From CAUPWF01 sp963515125 (GTDB taxonomy: Bacteria; Bacillota; Clostridia; Lachnospirales; Lachnospiraceae): a stretch of DNA of 64,000 nucleotides. Where the stretch lies: contig JBQKKG010000014.1 in the NCBI GenBank assembly GCA_052116865.1, forward strand, positions 1 to 64,000, in the 5' to 3' direction. Position 1 is the first letter of the stretch; each line of letters opens with the position of its first letter. The notes under the pieces were generated by a model. The model saw only the letters and a program-made list of their open reading frames with translations. It was not told where the DNA came from and did not search any database. Positions 42,389-49,619 of this stretch are shown piece by piece. The translations under genes and the position numbers were made by a program.

Positions 42389-42563
42389 TTCAACTGTAAG
42401 CATACAACGAAATTATTTGCTCATATATTAAGACTTTAGGAGAAGGAAAAAGGGCTCATATTTTTTACATTATTTTTCCAAATTATTTAAACACCAATAA
42501 TTTCTTTACTTTTGGTATGAAATTACATATTTTGGAATGAAACTCAATTGTTTTACAGTTGAA
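42389..42563. promoter_or_regulatory. Divergent control region with shared TTACAGTTGAA elements
   Basis: The 302-bp gap between the surface protein and the pilus-like operon. TTACAGTTGAA occurs at 42553-42563 facing the operon and as its exact inverse at 42389-42399 facing the surface protein gene, each followed by a GATAT sequence. TTTGGWATGAAA occurs twice, at 42511-42522 and 42531-42542, exactly 20 bp apart. A sigma-A-like TTGTTT/16/TATAAT also overlaps the right-hand element. Confidence 0.55.
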
Positions 42564-42628
42564 ATATGATATAATATATAGAACTATCTGTTCAAACTGA
42601 AATAAAATAGAAAGGATACTATTTTAAT

Positions 42629-43309
42629 ATGAAGAAACTCAATATCATTAAAATTATTCAGTTAATTTTCTTAATTGCTATCAGCATAATTTCCATTGTT
42701 GTCATCTATACAGATAAAAATATTTATCACTTTGTTTTTAAGAACAAAAATATTTTATTACTTTGCGAATTACTTTGGATTGTTCTTCTATTCTCTTTTT
42801 TATTTCTTATATTTGATTTTACATTCTTTAGAAATTTTAAAATTGACTACAACAAATTAAACAGAGTGGCATACTCTAATCCAGAGTCTGGAATTCCTAA
42901 TAGATATAGCTGTGATACTTTGATTGCTAAGTACGAAAATCAAATATTACCTGAGAATCTTTCCTGTATAATGATTGAACTATCTAATTTATATGAGATT
43001 AATAAACTATACGGATATCAAAAAGGAAATGAATTAATTAAAGAATTTTCTTGCATTTTAATGTCGGCTTCCTTATCGCTTTGCTTTGTTGGGAATAACG
43101 GGGGTAATAAGTTTTTGGCAATTTTTCAAGAATCAAGTAAGAAAAAACTTGATCTTTTTGTAGAACGAGTAGATTGTAAAGTCAAACAACACAATTCTAA
43201 TGATGATAAACTTCCAATTGAATTTAGATTTGGAATATCTTCTAATGAAGAAGAACATTTAGAGCATCTCCCAGAACTGATTGCTTTGGCAAATAAGCGC
43301 ATAAAGTAA
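42629..43309 (+). CDS. Membrane protein with degenerate GGDEF domain
   Basis: A 226-residue protein with two N-terminal membrane helices (~8-28 and ~40-65) and a cytoplasmic GGDEF-like domain. SGIPNRYSCDTL corresponds to the TGLPNR start; the active-site motif reads GGNKF (in GNNGGNKFLAIF) instead of GGDEF or GGEEF, losing both acidic residues. It probably does not make c-di-GMP but could bind a nucleotide or a partner. It is the first gene of the plus-strand series, 30 bp before the sigma factor, and so may be a sensory or localisation part of the system. Confidence 0.75.
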   Translation: MKKLNIIKIIQLIFLIAISIISIVVIYTDKNIYHFVFKNKNILLLCELLWIVLLFSFLFLIFDFTFFRNFKIDYNKLNRVAYSNPESGIPNRYSCDTLIAKYENQILPENLSCIMIELSNLYEINKLYGYQKGNELIKEFSCILMSASLSLCFVGNNGGNKFLAIFQESSKKKLDLFVERVDCKVKQHNSNDDKLPIEFRFGISSNEEEHLEHLPELIALANKRIK

Positions 43310-43339
43310 CTCCTAAATTTTATGAAGTAGGTGATGATT

Positions 43340-43897
43340 ATGGCAGAATTAGATTATCAATATATTGCGTCCCTTGTGAGAAAAACACAACATGGAGATA
43401 GTGACGCATTTGCAGAATTATATGCTGCAACCTATCAAAAACAATATAGATTCGCCTATCAATACTTGAAAGATGAGTATTTAGCGCAAGATGCAATTCA
43501 AGAAGCATATATCTTAGTGCTTAAGAACATTTCTACACTAAAAGACCCTAAGGTCTTTATCTCTTGGTTAAATCAAATTATTTTTCGCATTTGTTTTGAT
43601 ATGTCCCAAAAACATAATAGACACAATCAAGAGCTGCATATAGATACAGATGATTTAGATATCAGTACACTTTCTGCCATTGCAAACCCCGAAGAACAGA
43701 TTGCACAACAAGATGAAAAAGAGTATATTATTTCTAGAATTATGGATTTGCCTATGTATGAAGCCCAAGCAATTATGATGCGATATTACAATAATATGAA
43801 AATCCGCGAAATCGCAGATGCCATGAATTGTAGTAAAAGTACGATTAAACGTTATTTAGCCAGCGGACATGAAAAGCTACAAAAATATTTAAGATAG
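43340..43897 (+). CDS. Sigma-70 family RNA polymerase sigma factor (ECF-like)
   Basis: A 185-residue protein from ATG 43340 (TAGGTG upstream). Region 2 (~20-90) shows DAFAELYAATYQKQYRFAYQYLKDEYLAQDAIQEAYILVLKN; region 4 (~125-183) shows DLPMYEAQAIMMRYYNNMKIREIADAMNCSKSTIKRYLASGHEKL. There is no region 3, as in extracytoplasmic-function sigma factors. The next gene starts 11 bp on and encodes a membrane protein in the usual anti-sigma position. It probably directs transcription of this operon and perhaps of the divergent surface protein. Confidence 0.88.
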   Translation: MAELDYQYIASLVRKTQHGDSDAFAELYAATYQKQYRFAYQYLKDEYLAQDAIQEAYILVLKNISTLKDPKVFISWLNQIIFRICFDMSQKHNRHNQELHIDTDDLDISTLSAIANPEEQIAQQDEKEYIISRIMDLPMYEAQAIMMRYYNNMKIREIADAMNCSKSTIKRYLASGHEKLQKYLR

Positions 43898-43908
43898 GAG
43901 GTATCCGT

Positions 43909-44628
43909 GTGTTAAATCATAAAGAAAATAATTCTATACCTGAATTAAATCCAGAAGCTGCCAATCAATTACTAAATAATGTGTTTTTACTATGTGAACA
44001 AACACCTAATACTATCCCTATTGATCACATGGCTCCAGTTACTTCAACAAAAACTACCAGCTTTAAAATAGGACAGATTCTTTCTATTGTATTTTTTATA
44101 ATAATATTATTATTGCCATTGTGTTTTTTATCACCTACCATTGATATCTCTTCTCAACATTTATCAACGGATACTAAAGATTCCTATACATTTACTGTTC
44201 ATACTATGATTCCAGTGACAGAAGTTACTGCTACTTTGAATTCTGTAAAGATACCTATCACTTCAAATGGTAATAATTCCTTTACAACTTCTGTGACTGA
44301 GAATGGAAATCTAATCATAACAGCTACAACAGCTAATGGTCAGTATTGTAATCGGCAGATACTTGTAACGGACAGAGATTCTACAGACCCTGTATTAAAT
44401 ACTTATTATTTTAAAGATTCAAAAATATATATTGTTGCAACGGATGCTGAATCTGGAATTGCTTTTGAACAAATAGTGGCTTATACTTTAAACCATACAA
44501 AGATCGATTCCATTTCCTATGACATGAAAACAAATACCATAATAATAGATTCTTTACCTGAAACTATTATTATGGAAATTCCAGATAAACAAGGGAATGT
44601 ATTACAAGTTACCATTACCCCTAATTAA
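43909..44628 (+). CDS. Putative membrane anti-sigma factor with extracellular Ig-like domains
   Basis: A 239-residue protein with a GTG start eight bases after GGAGGT. A ~50-residue cytoplasmic N-terminus (ELNPEAANQLLNNVF) precedes one membrane helix (IGQILSIVFFIIILLLPLCFL, ~54-76). The outside part (~77-239) is beta-rich, with two Ig-like units, the second containing DRDSTDPVLNTYYFKDSKIYIVATDAESGI. One-pass topology directly behind a sigma factor is typical of anti-sigma factors that sense the envelope. No zinc anti-sigma motif is seen, so the function is inferred from position. Confidence 0.55.
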   Translation: MLNHKENNSIPELNPEAANQLLNNVFLLCEQTPNTIPIDHMAPVTSTKTTSFKIGQILSIVFFIIILLLPLCFLSPTIDISSQHLSTDTKDSYTFTVHTMIPVTEVTATLNSVKIPITSNGNNSFTTSVTENGNLIITATTANGQYCNRQILVTDRDSTDPVLNTYYFKDSKIYIVATDAESGIAFEQIVAYTLNHTKIDSISYDMKTNTIIIDSLPETIIMEIPDKQGNVLQVTITPN

Positions 44629-44658
44629 CTAATCTACTACTAAGGAGGTCTATTCTTT

Positions 44659-45603
44659 ATGAATAAACGTACTACATGGAACTTCATACTACTCTTTGTT
44701 CTATGTGGACTATTATTAACTGGATGCAACCAGCAGCACCAACCAGCTAGTACTATTACTTCTACAAAAAGTAAGGATGTACCATTGCGTGATAATGTAC
44801 CCAAAGTTTTGACCCCTGAAGCCTCTGGAACCTTAGTCCTCTCTTCTGATATTGTATCTATGGATTACTCTCATGCAGAAGAAGGATATATTATGGTCAA
44901 ATATAGTGGAACCGTATCCAAAGTAAAATTGCAACTTACATCCCCTGATGGTACGGTTTACACTTATTTATTAATAGGACAAGGCACCTATGAAACATTT
45001 CCACTTTCCGGCGGTAGTGGTCTATATCAACTTTCCGTATTAGAAAATGTTTCTGCCGACTCATATGCTATTGCATTTACACAGTCTTTTGACGCTACTA
45101 TTATAAATGAATTTAGGCCGTTTCTTTATCCAAACCAGTATGTTACTTATACAGCTGATTCCAATACAGTGCAAAAAGCCAAGAAATTATCGGAAAATTG
45201 TTATTCTGATTTGGATGTTGTATCAAATATCTATCATTATATAATTAAAACTATATCCTATGATGAAAAAAAAGCACAACAAGTGTCTGCAGGCTATCTA
45301 CCGAACAATGAACAGACATTAAAAACAGGTACAGGCATATGCTTTGATTATGCTTCACTTATGACTGCTATGCTTCGCTCACAAGGCATCCCAACAAAGT
45401 TAGAGGTAGGCTATGCGGGCGAAGCATACCATTCCTGGATCAGTACATATATCAAAGATGTCGGTTGGATTGATAATATTATAGAATTTGATGGATCTTC
45501 ATGGGAACTAATGGATCCAACACTTGCAGCAAATAACACAAGTGCTTCTGTCGGTAAATATATTGGAGATGGAAGCTCCTATGTTATAAAATATACCTAT
45601 TAA
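44659..45603 (+). CDS. Lipoprotein with transglutaminase-like cysteine protease domain
   Basis: A 314-residue lipoprotein: signal and lipobox LLLTGC (cysteine ~23), then a beta-rich region (~65-150), then a transglutaminase-like domain. The triad is seen as GICFDYASLM (cysteine), EAYHSWIS (histidine) and ELMDPTLA (aspartate). Such domains are cysteine proteases or crosslinkers on the outer face of the membrane. AAGGAGG precedes the ATG. Being between the anti-sigma-like gene and the pilus platform gene, it may process the filament proteins or the anti-sigma ectodomain; both are inference. Confidence 0.85.
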   Translation: MNKRTTWNFILLFVLCGLLLTGCNQQHQPASTITSTKSKDVPLRDNVPKVLTPEASGTLVLSSDIVSMDYSHAEEGYIMVKYSGTVSKVKLQLTSPDGTVYTYLLIGQGTYETFPLSGGSGLYQLSVLENVSADSYAIAFTQSFDATIINEFRPFLYPNQYVTYTADSNTVQKAKKLSENCYSDLDVVSNIYHYIIKTISYDEKKAQQVSAGYLPNNEQTLKTGTGICFDYASLMTAMLRSQGIPTKLEVGYAGEAYHSWISTYIKDVGWIDNIIEFDGSSWELMDPTLAANNTSASVGKYIGDGSSYVIKYTY

Positions 45604-45618
45604 AGGAAAGGGGACTAT

Positions 45619-46674
45619 ATGGAACAGCACGGACCAAATAAACCATTATCAAATATTGAGATTTCTTCTTTTTGCAGTCAAATGGCAATGATTCTACAAG
45701 CTGGAATTTCCACACTTGAAGGAATCTCTATTATGCAAAGTGATGCCAAAGATTCCTCTGAAGAATCTATACTGAAGCAACTTTATGAAACAATGATAAC
45801 CACTGGCAATTTTTATGAGTCTTTAGAGGAATCCGGTGTATTTCCAAACTATATGCTGTACATGGTCAACATTGGTGAAGAGACCGGTAAATTGGATGAA
45901 GTTATGATATCCTTAAGCGAACATTATGAACGAGAAGATACAATTACTAAGACAATCAAAAATGCCGTTACTTATCCGCTAATTATGATTGGTATGATGA
46001 TTCTTGTGATTTTAGTACTAATTGTAAAAGTAATGCCTATTTTTAATCAAGTATTTCAACAATTGGGTCAGGAAATGACAGGCTTATCAAAAGGTATCTT
46101 ACATATTGGAACAACAATTAATCATTACTCTATATTCTTTACTGTGCTATTAATTCTTTTTATTAGTTTTACTTTTTACGTTACAAAAACAAAAAACGGA
46201 CAAGCAACACTTATGACAATTGGCTATAAATGTTCGTTTTCAAAGACTATTTATAATGAGATTGCAGCTTGCAGATTTGCAAGTGGAATGGCGCTAACAC
46301 TTAGTAGTGGATTAAACCCTGAGCAAAGCATAGAACTTGTTAGTAAACTAATTGAAAATCATATATTCCAAAAGAAAATAGCAGTATGTGATCAACTCAT
46401 AAGAGATGGTGAAAATTTCGAAGTTGCACTTTTAAAATCAACTATATTTTCTGGTGTGTACGCCCGTATGGCTTCAATTGGTTCTAAGACTGGTTCCCTT
46501 GATGAAGTCATGAAAAAAATAGCCGCTCGATATGAAGAAGATATTGATACTAAAATTAGTCATATATTATCTATATTAGAACCTACATTAGTTATCTCTT
46601 TATCCATCATAGTCGGTATTATATTACTTTCTGTGATGCTTCCTTTAATGAGTATCATGTCAAATATTTCGTAA
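45619..46674 (+). CDS. GspF/PilC family inner-membrane platform protein
   Basis: A 351-residue type II secretion/type IV pilus platform protein with two T2SF domains. The first (~10-130) has FCSQMAMILQAGISTLEGI and YMLYMVNIGEETGKLDEVM; the second (~215-335) has ACRFASGMALTLSSGLNPEQSIELV and YARMASIGSKTGSLDEVM. Membrane helices lie at ~118-140, ~170-195 and ~322-348. It anchors the motor ATPase to the growing or retracting filament. It lies 15 bp after the lipoprotein gene and 11 bp before the first pilin-like gene. Confidence 0.92.
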   Translation: MEQHGPNKPLSNIEISSFCSQMAMILQAGISTLEGISIMQSDAKDSSEESILKQLYETMITTGNFYESLEESGVFPNYMLYMVNIGEETGKLDEVMISLSEHYEREDTITKTIKNAVTYPLIMIGMMILVILVLIVKVMPIFNQVFQQLGQEMTGLSKGILHIGTTINHYSIFFTVLLILFISFTFYVTKTKNGQATLMTIGYKCSFSKTIYNEIAACRFASGMALTLSSGLNPEQSIELVSKLIENHIFQKKIAVCDQLIRDGENFEVALLKSTIFSGVYARMASIGSKTGSLDEVMKKIAARYEEDIDTKISHILSILEPTLVISLSIIVGIILLSVMLPLMSIMSNIS

Positions 46675-46685
46675 GGAGGTAGAAC

Positions 46686-47009
46686 ATGAACCGTTTTCAA
46701 TATGAAAAAGAAAATACCCATGATAGAAAGAATTTAATTTCTATTATTATTTTTTTATTGTTAATATTTATTTTTTATTGTGGTATTTCTTTTATATCGT
46801 TAAAAAATGACCATGAGCAAAGAGCTTACTTAGAGCAAACATTACAACGAAGTATTGTTCATTGTTATGCGGTAGAAGGTTCTTATCCTGAAAGCTTAGC
46901 GTATTTGAAAGAACACTATGGCGTTACTTACGATAGTTCCAAATATTTTGTAGACTATCAAATATCCGGCTCTAATCTTATGCCTGATATTACAATTATT
47001 GAAAAGTAA
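46686..47009 (+). CDS. Pilin-like small membrane protein 1
   Basis: A 107-residue protein with one N-terminal membrane helix (LISIIIFLLLIFIFYCGISFI, ~17-37) and a short outside domain with VEGSYPESLAYLKEHYGVTYD, reminiscent of the Y-P-x-x-L element of pseudopilins. There is no clear prepilin cleavage site (no glycine followed by FTLxE). Called pilin-like from topology, size and position. Confidence 0.55.
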   Translation: MNRFQYEKENTHDRKNLISIIIFLLLIFIFYCGISFISLKNDHEQRAYLEQTLQRSIVHCYAVEGSYPESLAYLKEHYGVTYDSSKYFVDYQISGSNLMPDITIIEK

Positions 47010-47025
47010 AGGAGGTACTTAACGT

Positions 47026-47514
47026 ATGCGTTTTCAATCCAGTAAGAATCATGCCATTGATTTATTATTCCCAATTGCACTTTTCTTTGTCTTTACTATG
47101 TCTTCACTTACGGTTGTACTTCTTGCCGCTAATATTTATCGTTCTACTACTGATACTTCTTCCAAGAATTATGCTGCACGTACTTCTTTGTCCTATATTT
47201 CTGAAAAAGTACGCCAAAATGATACGAAAGGCGCCGTGGTATTGGGTTCCATTGAAGGTGTGGACTGCCTTTTAATCCATCAAGAATATGACAATCAATC
47301 CTACGCGACCTACATTTATGAACATGAGGGTCAATTAAAAGAATTATATGTAAAGGATGACATAGAAGCAAGAAAAAGCGATGGAAAAGTAATTATGAAT
47401 GTTACTTCTTTTACAATGGAACAATTAAGTGATGACTTATTAAGATTTACTTCAACCGATAATAAAGGAACAAGAACCTCTATTATTGTGAACCCCAAAA
47501 CTACAAATGAATAA
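47026..47514 (+). CDS. DUF4860 pilin-like protein
   Basis: A 162-residue protein with a membrane helix near the N-terminus (IDLLFPIALFFVFTMSSLTVVLLAANIY) and a beta-rich domain containing AARTSLSYISEKVRQNDTKGAVVL. The pattern matches what I remember as DUF4860, a clostridial family found beside type IV pilus genes and resembling GspI/GspJ minor pilins. Function is inferred from context. AAGGAGG precedes the ATG. Confidence 0.65.
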   Translation: MRFQSSKNHAIDLLFPIALFFVFTMSSLTVVLLAANIYRSTTDTSSKNYAARTSLSYISEKVRQNDTKGAVVLGSIEGVDCLLIHQEYDNQSYATYIYEHEGQLKELYVKDDIEARKSDGKVIMNVTSFTMEQLSDDLLRFTSTDNKGTRTSIIVNPKTTNE

Positions 47515-47531
47515 TTTGAAAGGAGGTTGCT

Positions 47532-47981
47532 ATGAGAAATATAAAACATAAAAATTCTAGTTTATTTTTAATGGAATTAATTATATCAATTCTTTTGTTT
47601 TCTGTTTGTAGCGCTATATGTATACAGTTATTTGTTAAATCGCATCTGCTTAGCAGGGAAACTGAAGATTTAAATAAGGCAATTAATCAAGCCTCCAGCG
47701 TAGCAGAAGTCATTACCTCCACTGACGATACAATTTCTACACTAACAACAATATTCCCGCATGCTATTACTGATGATAATCAGATAACCGTATATTATGA
47801 TAAGTCCTGGACAGAATGTTCCAAAATGGATGCCTCATATGTTATGGATATACTACAAGAAAGTACGAAAAATGAAATTGATGTATGGAAGATTTCTCTT
47901 TATAAATTTAACCAATCAGATGCTTCTTCTATTTATCAACTATCTGTAAAAACAATAAAAGGAGGTTCCTTTTATGAATAA
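47532..47981 (+). CDS. Minor pilin-like protein 3
   Basis: A 149-residue protein whose N-terminus SLFLMELIISILLFSVCSAICIQLFV resembles the pilin hydrophobic helix with a glutamate at position five of the helix (xFLMELI), as in T4 pilins. The pre-cleavage glycine is replaced by serine. The rest is beta-rich (VYYDKSWTEC). It ends inside the next gene's start, with an 8-bp overlap and AAAGGAGG before that start. Confidence 0.6.
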   Translation: MRNIKHKNSSLFLMELIISILLFSVCSAICIQLFVKSHLLSRETEDLNKAINQASSVAEVITSTDDTISTLTTIFPHAITDDNQITVYYDKSWTECSKMDASYVMDILQESTKNEIDVWKISLYKFNQSDASSIYQLSVKTIKGGSFYE

Positions 47982-48459
47982 AAAAAATACACCTATCATT
48001 AATATTGGTGCCACCTCAATGTTAGTCATTTTTATTATTCTTTGCTTAACCACGTTTGCAACTCTTTCTCTTTCAAGTGCAAAAAGTGATTATAATTTTA
48101 GTAAAAAAATTGCGACTAGAACTACTGCATATTACAAGGCCTCTAATAAAGCTATGGATATAAGAGGTGAAATCAACACCATACTGGCAAACACGTTTGA
48201 ACAAGAAAGAGGTACTTATTTTACCAGTGCTTCAAAAGCCTTAGAGCAAATGGATGGTTTGAATCTTGATTTCTCACTTTCTACTCCGCTTATATCTTAC
48301 TCTATTAAAATCGACGATTCTAAGGCTTTATACGTTGTTCTGGCACTTTCTTACCCTGAACAATCCAACGATGCTTATTATCATATACAAACATGGCAGG
48401 AAGTGTCTACCAAAGAATGGTCTGGTGATAATAAATTACATTTGATTTCTTTTGAATAA
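47974..48459 (+). CDS. Minor pilin-like protein 4
   Basis: A 161-residue protein with N-terminal helix NIGATSMLVIFIILCLTTFATLSL and a soluble domain (DYNFSKKIATRTTAYYKASNKAMDI). The GATSMLVIF segment offers a possible Gly-Ala cleavage site of atypical form. By order (last of four, before the ATPase) it is comparable to GspK/PilX tip pilins. No firm family call. Confidence 0.55.
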   Translation: MNKKNTPIINIGATSMLVIFIILCLTTFATLSLSSAKSDYNFSKKIATRTTAYYKASNKAMDIRGEINTILANTFEQERGTYFTSASKALEQMDGLNLDFSLSTPLISYSIKIDDSKALYVVLALSYPEQSNDAYYHIQTWQEVSTKEWSGDNKLHLISFE

Positions 48460-48504
48460 CCAAAATAGAAATAAAACAATTTGAAACAATAAGGAGATAC
48501 CATT

Positions 48505-49560
48505 ATGGATGCAAATATAATACTAACACAAGCAGTTAATAGAGGTGCTTCAGATATATTTATTGTAGCAGGACTTCCTGTGTCATGTCGTGTGAATGGA
48601 ATCATAGAGCGTGAACAGGAAACAAGCTTATATCCTGCTGATACTAATGAATTCCTCAATCAAATATATGAATTAGCAGATCATCGAGATATGGAACAAT
48701 TGCATCTTCACGGAGATGACGATTTTTCTTTTGCAATAAAAGGAATATCCCGTTTTCGGGTCAGTGCATACAAACAAAGAGGAACGCTCTCTGCTGTTAT
48801 TCGTGTGATTACTTTTAGTTTACCCAATCCGACAGAACTTGGAATCCCTCAGAATATTATTGATTATGGGAAACTTTCAAAAGGGCTTGTTTTGGTAACT
48901 GGACCAGCTGGTAGTGGAAAGTCTACTACACTTGCTTGTTTAGTCGATTCTATCAATCGTAATTTTGAACGTCACATCATTACCTTGGAAGATCCTTTAG
49001 AATATCTACATCGACATAACAAAAGTATTGTAAGTCAAAGAGAAATTAACGTCGATACCGAAAGTTACGTTACCGCATTACGAGCAGCTCTTCGCCAAAG
49101 TCCTGATGTTATTTTACTTGGAGAAATGCGAGATTACGAAACAATTAATGTGGCAATGACAGCCGCTGAAACTGGGCATTTAATTATATCTACTTTACAT
49201 ACCATTGGTTCTGCAAATACTATTGACCGAATTATTGATGTATTTCCATCTAATCAACAAAGACAGATTGCAGTACAGCTGTCTATGTGCTTAGAAGCCG
49301 TGGTCTCTCAGCAATTAGTTCCAACCACTCAAGGAACTATGATTCCTGCTTTTGAGATAATGACTATGACTCCTGCAATTCGTAATATGATACGTGATAA
49401 TAAAGTACACCAAATAGAAGGGGTTATATATTCCGCTTCTAGCAAAGATATGGTATCTATGGATTCCAGTTTGCTTCAGTTATATACAGACGGTTTGATT
49501 ACAGAAGAAACTGCAATTAACTTTGCTACAAATCCAGAGATGTTAAAAAAGAAATTGTAA
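48505..49560 (+). CDS. PilT-like type IV pilus retraction ATPase
   Basis: A 351-residue hexameric ATPase of standard PilT length. An N-terminal PAS-like domain (ASDIFIVAGLPVSCRVNG) is followed by Walker A GPAGSGKSTTLA (~134-145), the Asp box HIITLEDPLEYLH, Walker B SPDVILLGEMRDYETI, the His box GHLIISTLHT, and AIRNMIRDNKVHQIEG, close to the AIRNLIRE motif diagnostic of PilT. PilT normally retracts pili made by PilB; no PilB gene is in this cluster. It may be the only motor here, or work with an ATPase elsewhere. Confidence 0.93.
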   Translation: MDANIILTQAVNRGASDIFIVAGLPVSCRVNGIIEREQETSLYPADTNEFLNQIYELADHRDMEQLHLHGDDDFSFAIKGISRFRVSAYKQRGTLSAVIRVITFSLPNPTELGIPQNIIDYGKLSKGLVLVTGPAGSGKSTTLACLVDSINRNFERHIITLEDPLEYLHRHNKSIVSQREINVDTESYVTALRAALRQSPDVILLGEMRDYETINVAMTAAETGHLIISTLHTIGSANTIDRIIDVFPSNQQRQIAVQLSMCLEAVVSQQLVPTTQGTMIPAFEIMTMTPAIRNMIRDNKVHQIEGVIYSASSKDMVSMDSSLLQLYTDGLITEETAINFATNPEMLKKKL

Positions 49561-49564
49561 ATTG

Positions 49565-49610
49565 TAAATTGGGGGCGTAGCAAAATGAATTTTGCTACGC
49601 CCCCAATTTA
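49565..49610. repeat. Type B palindrome between pilT and the chemoreceptor gene
   Basis: TAAATTGGGGGCGTAGCAAAAT and its complement around a 2-nt centre, four bases after the pilT stop. It can terminate both convergent genes. The shell (AAATTGGGG-CG) resembles type A repeats; the inner arm GTAGCAAA differs. Confidence 0.88.
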
Positions 49611-49619
49611 ACTTTTACC

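Noticed and set aside
42629..49560. Ordinary competence (comG) operon
   Set aside because: The ATPase has the PilT AIRNxIR motif rather than ComGA/PilB features, and no ComGC-like major pilin with the usual cleavage site is present.
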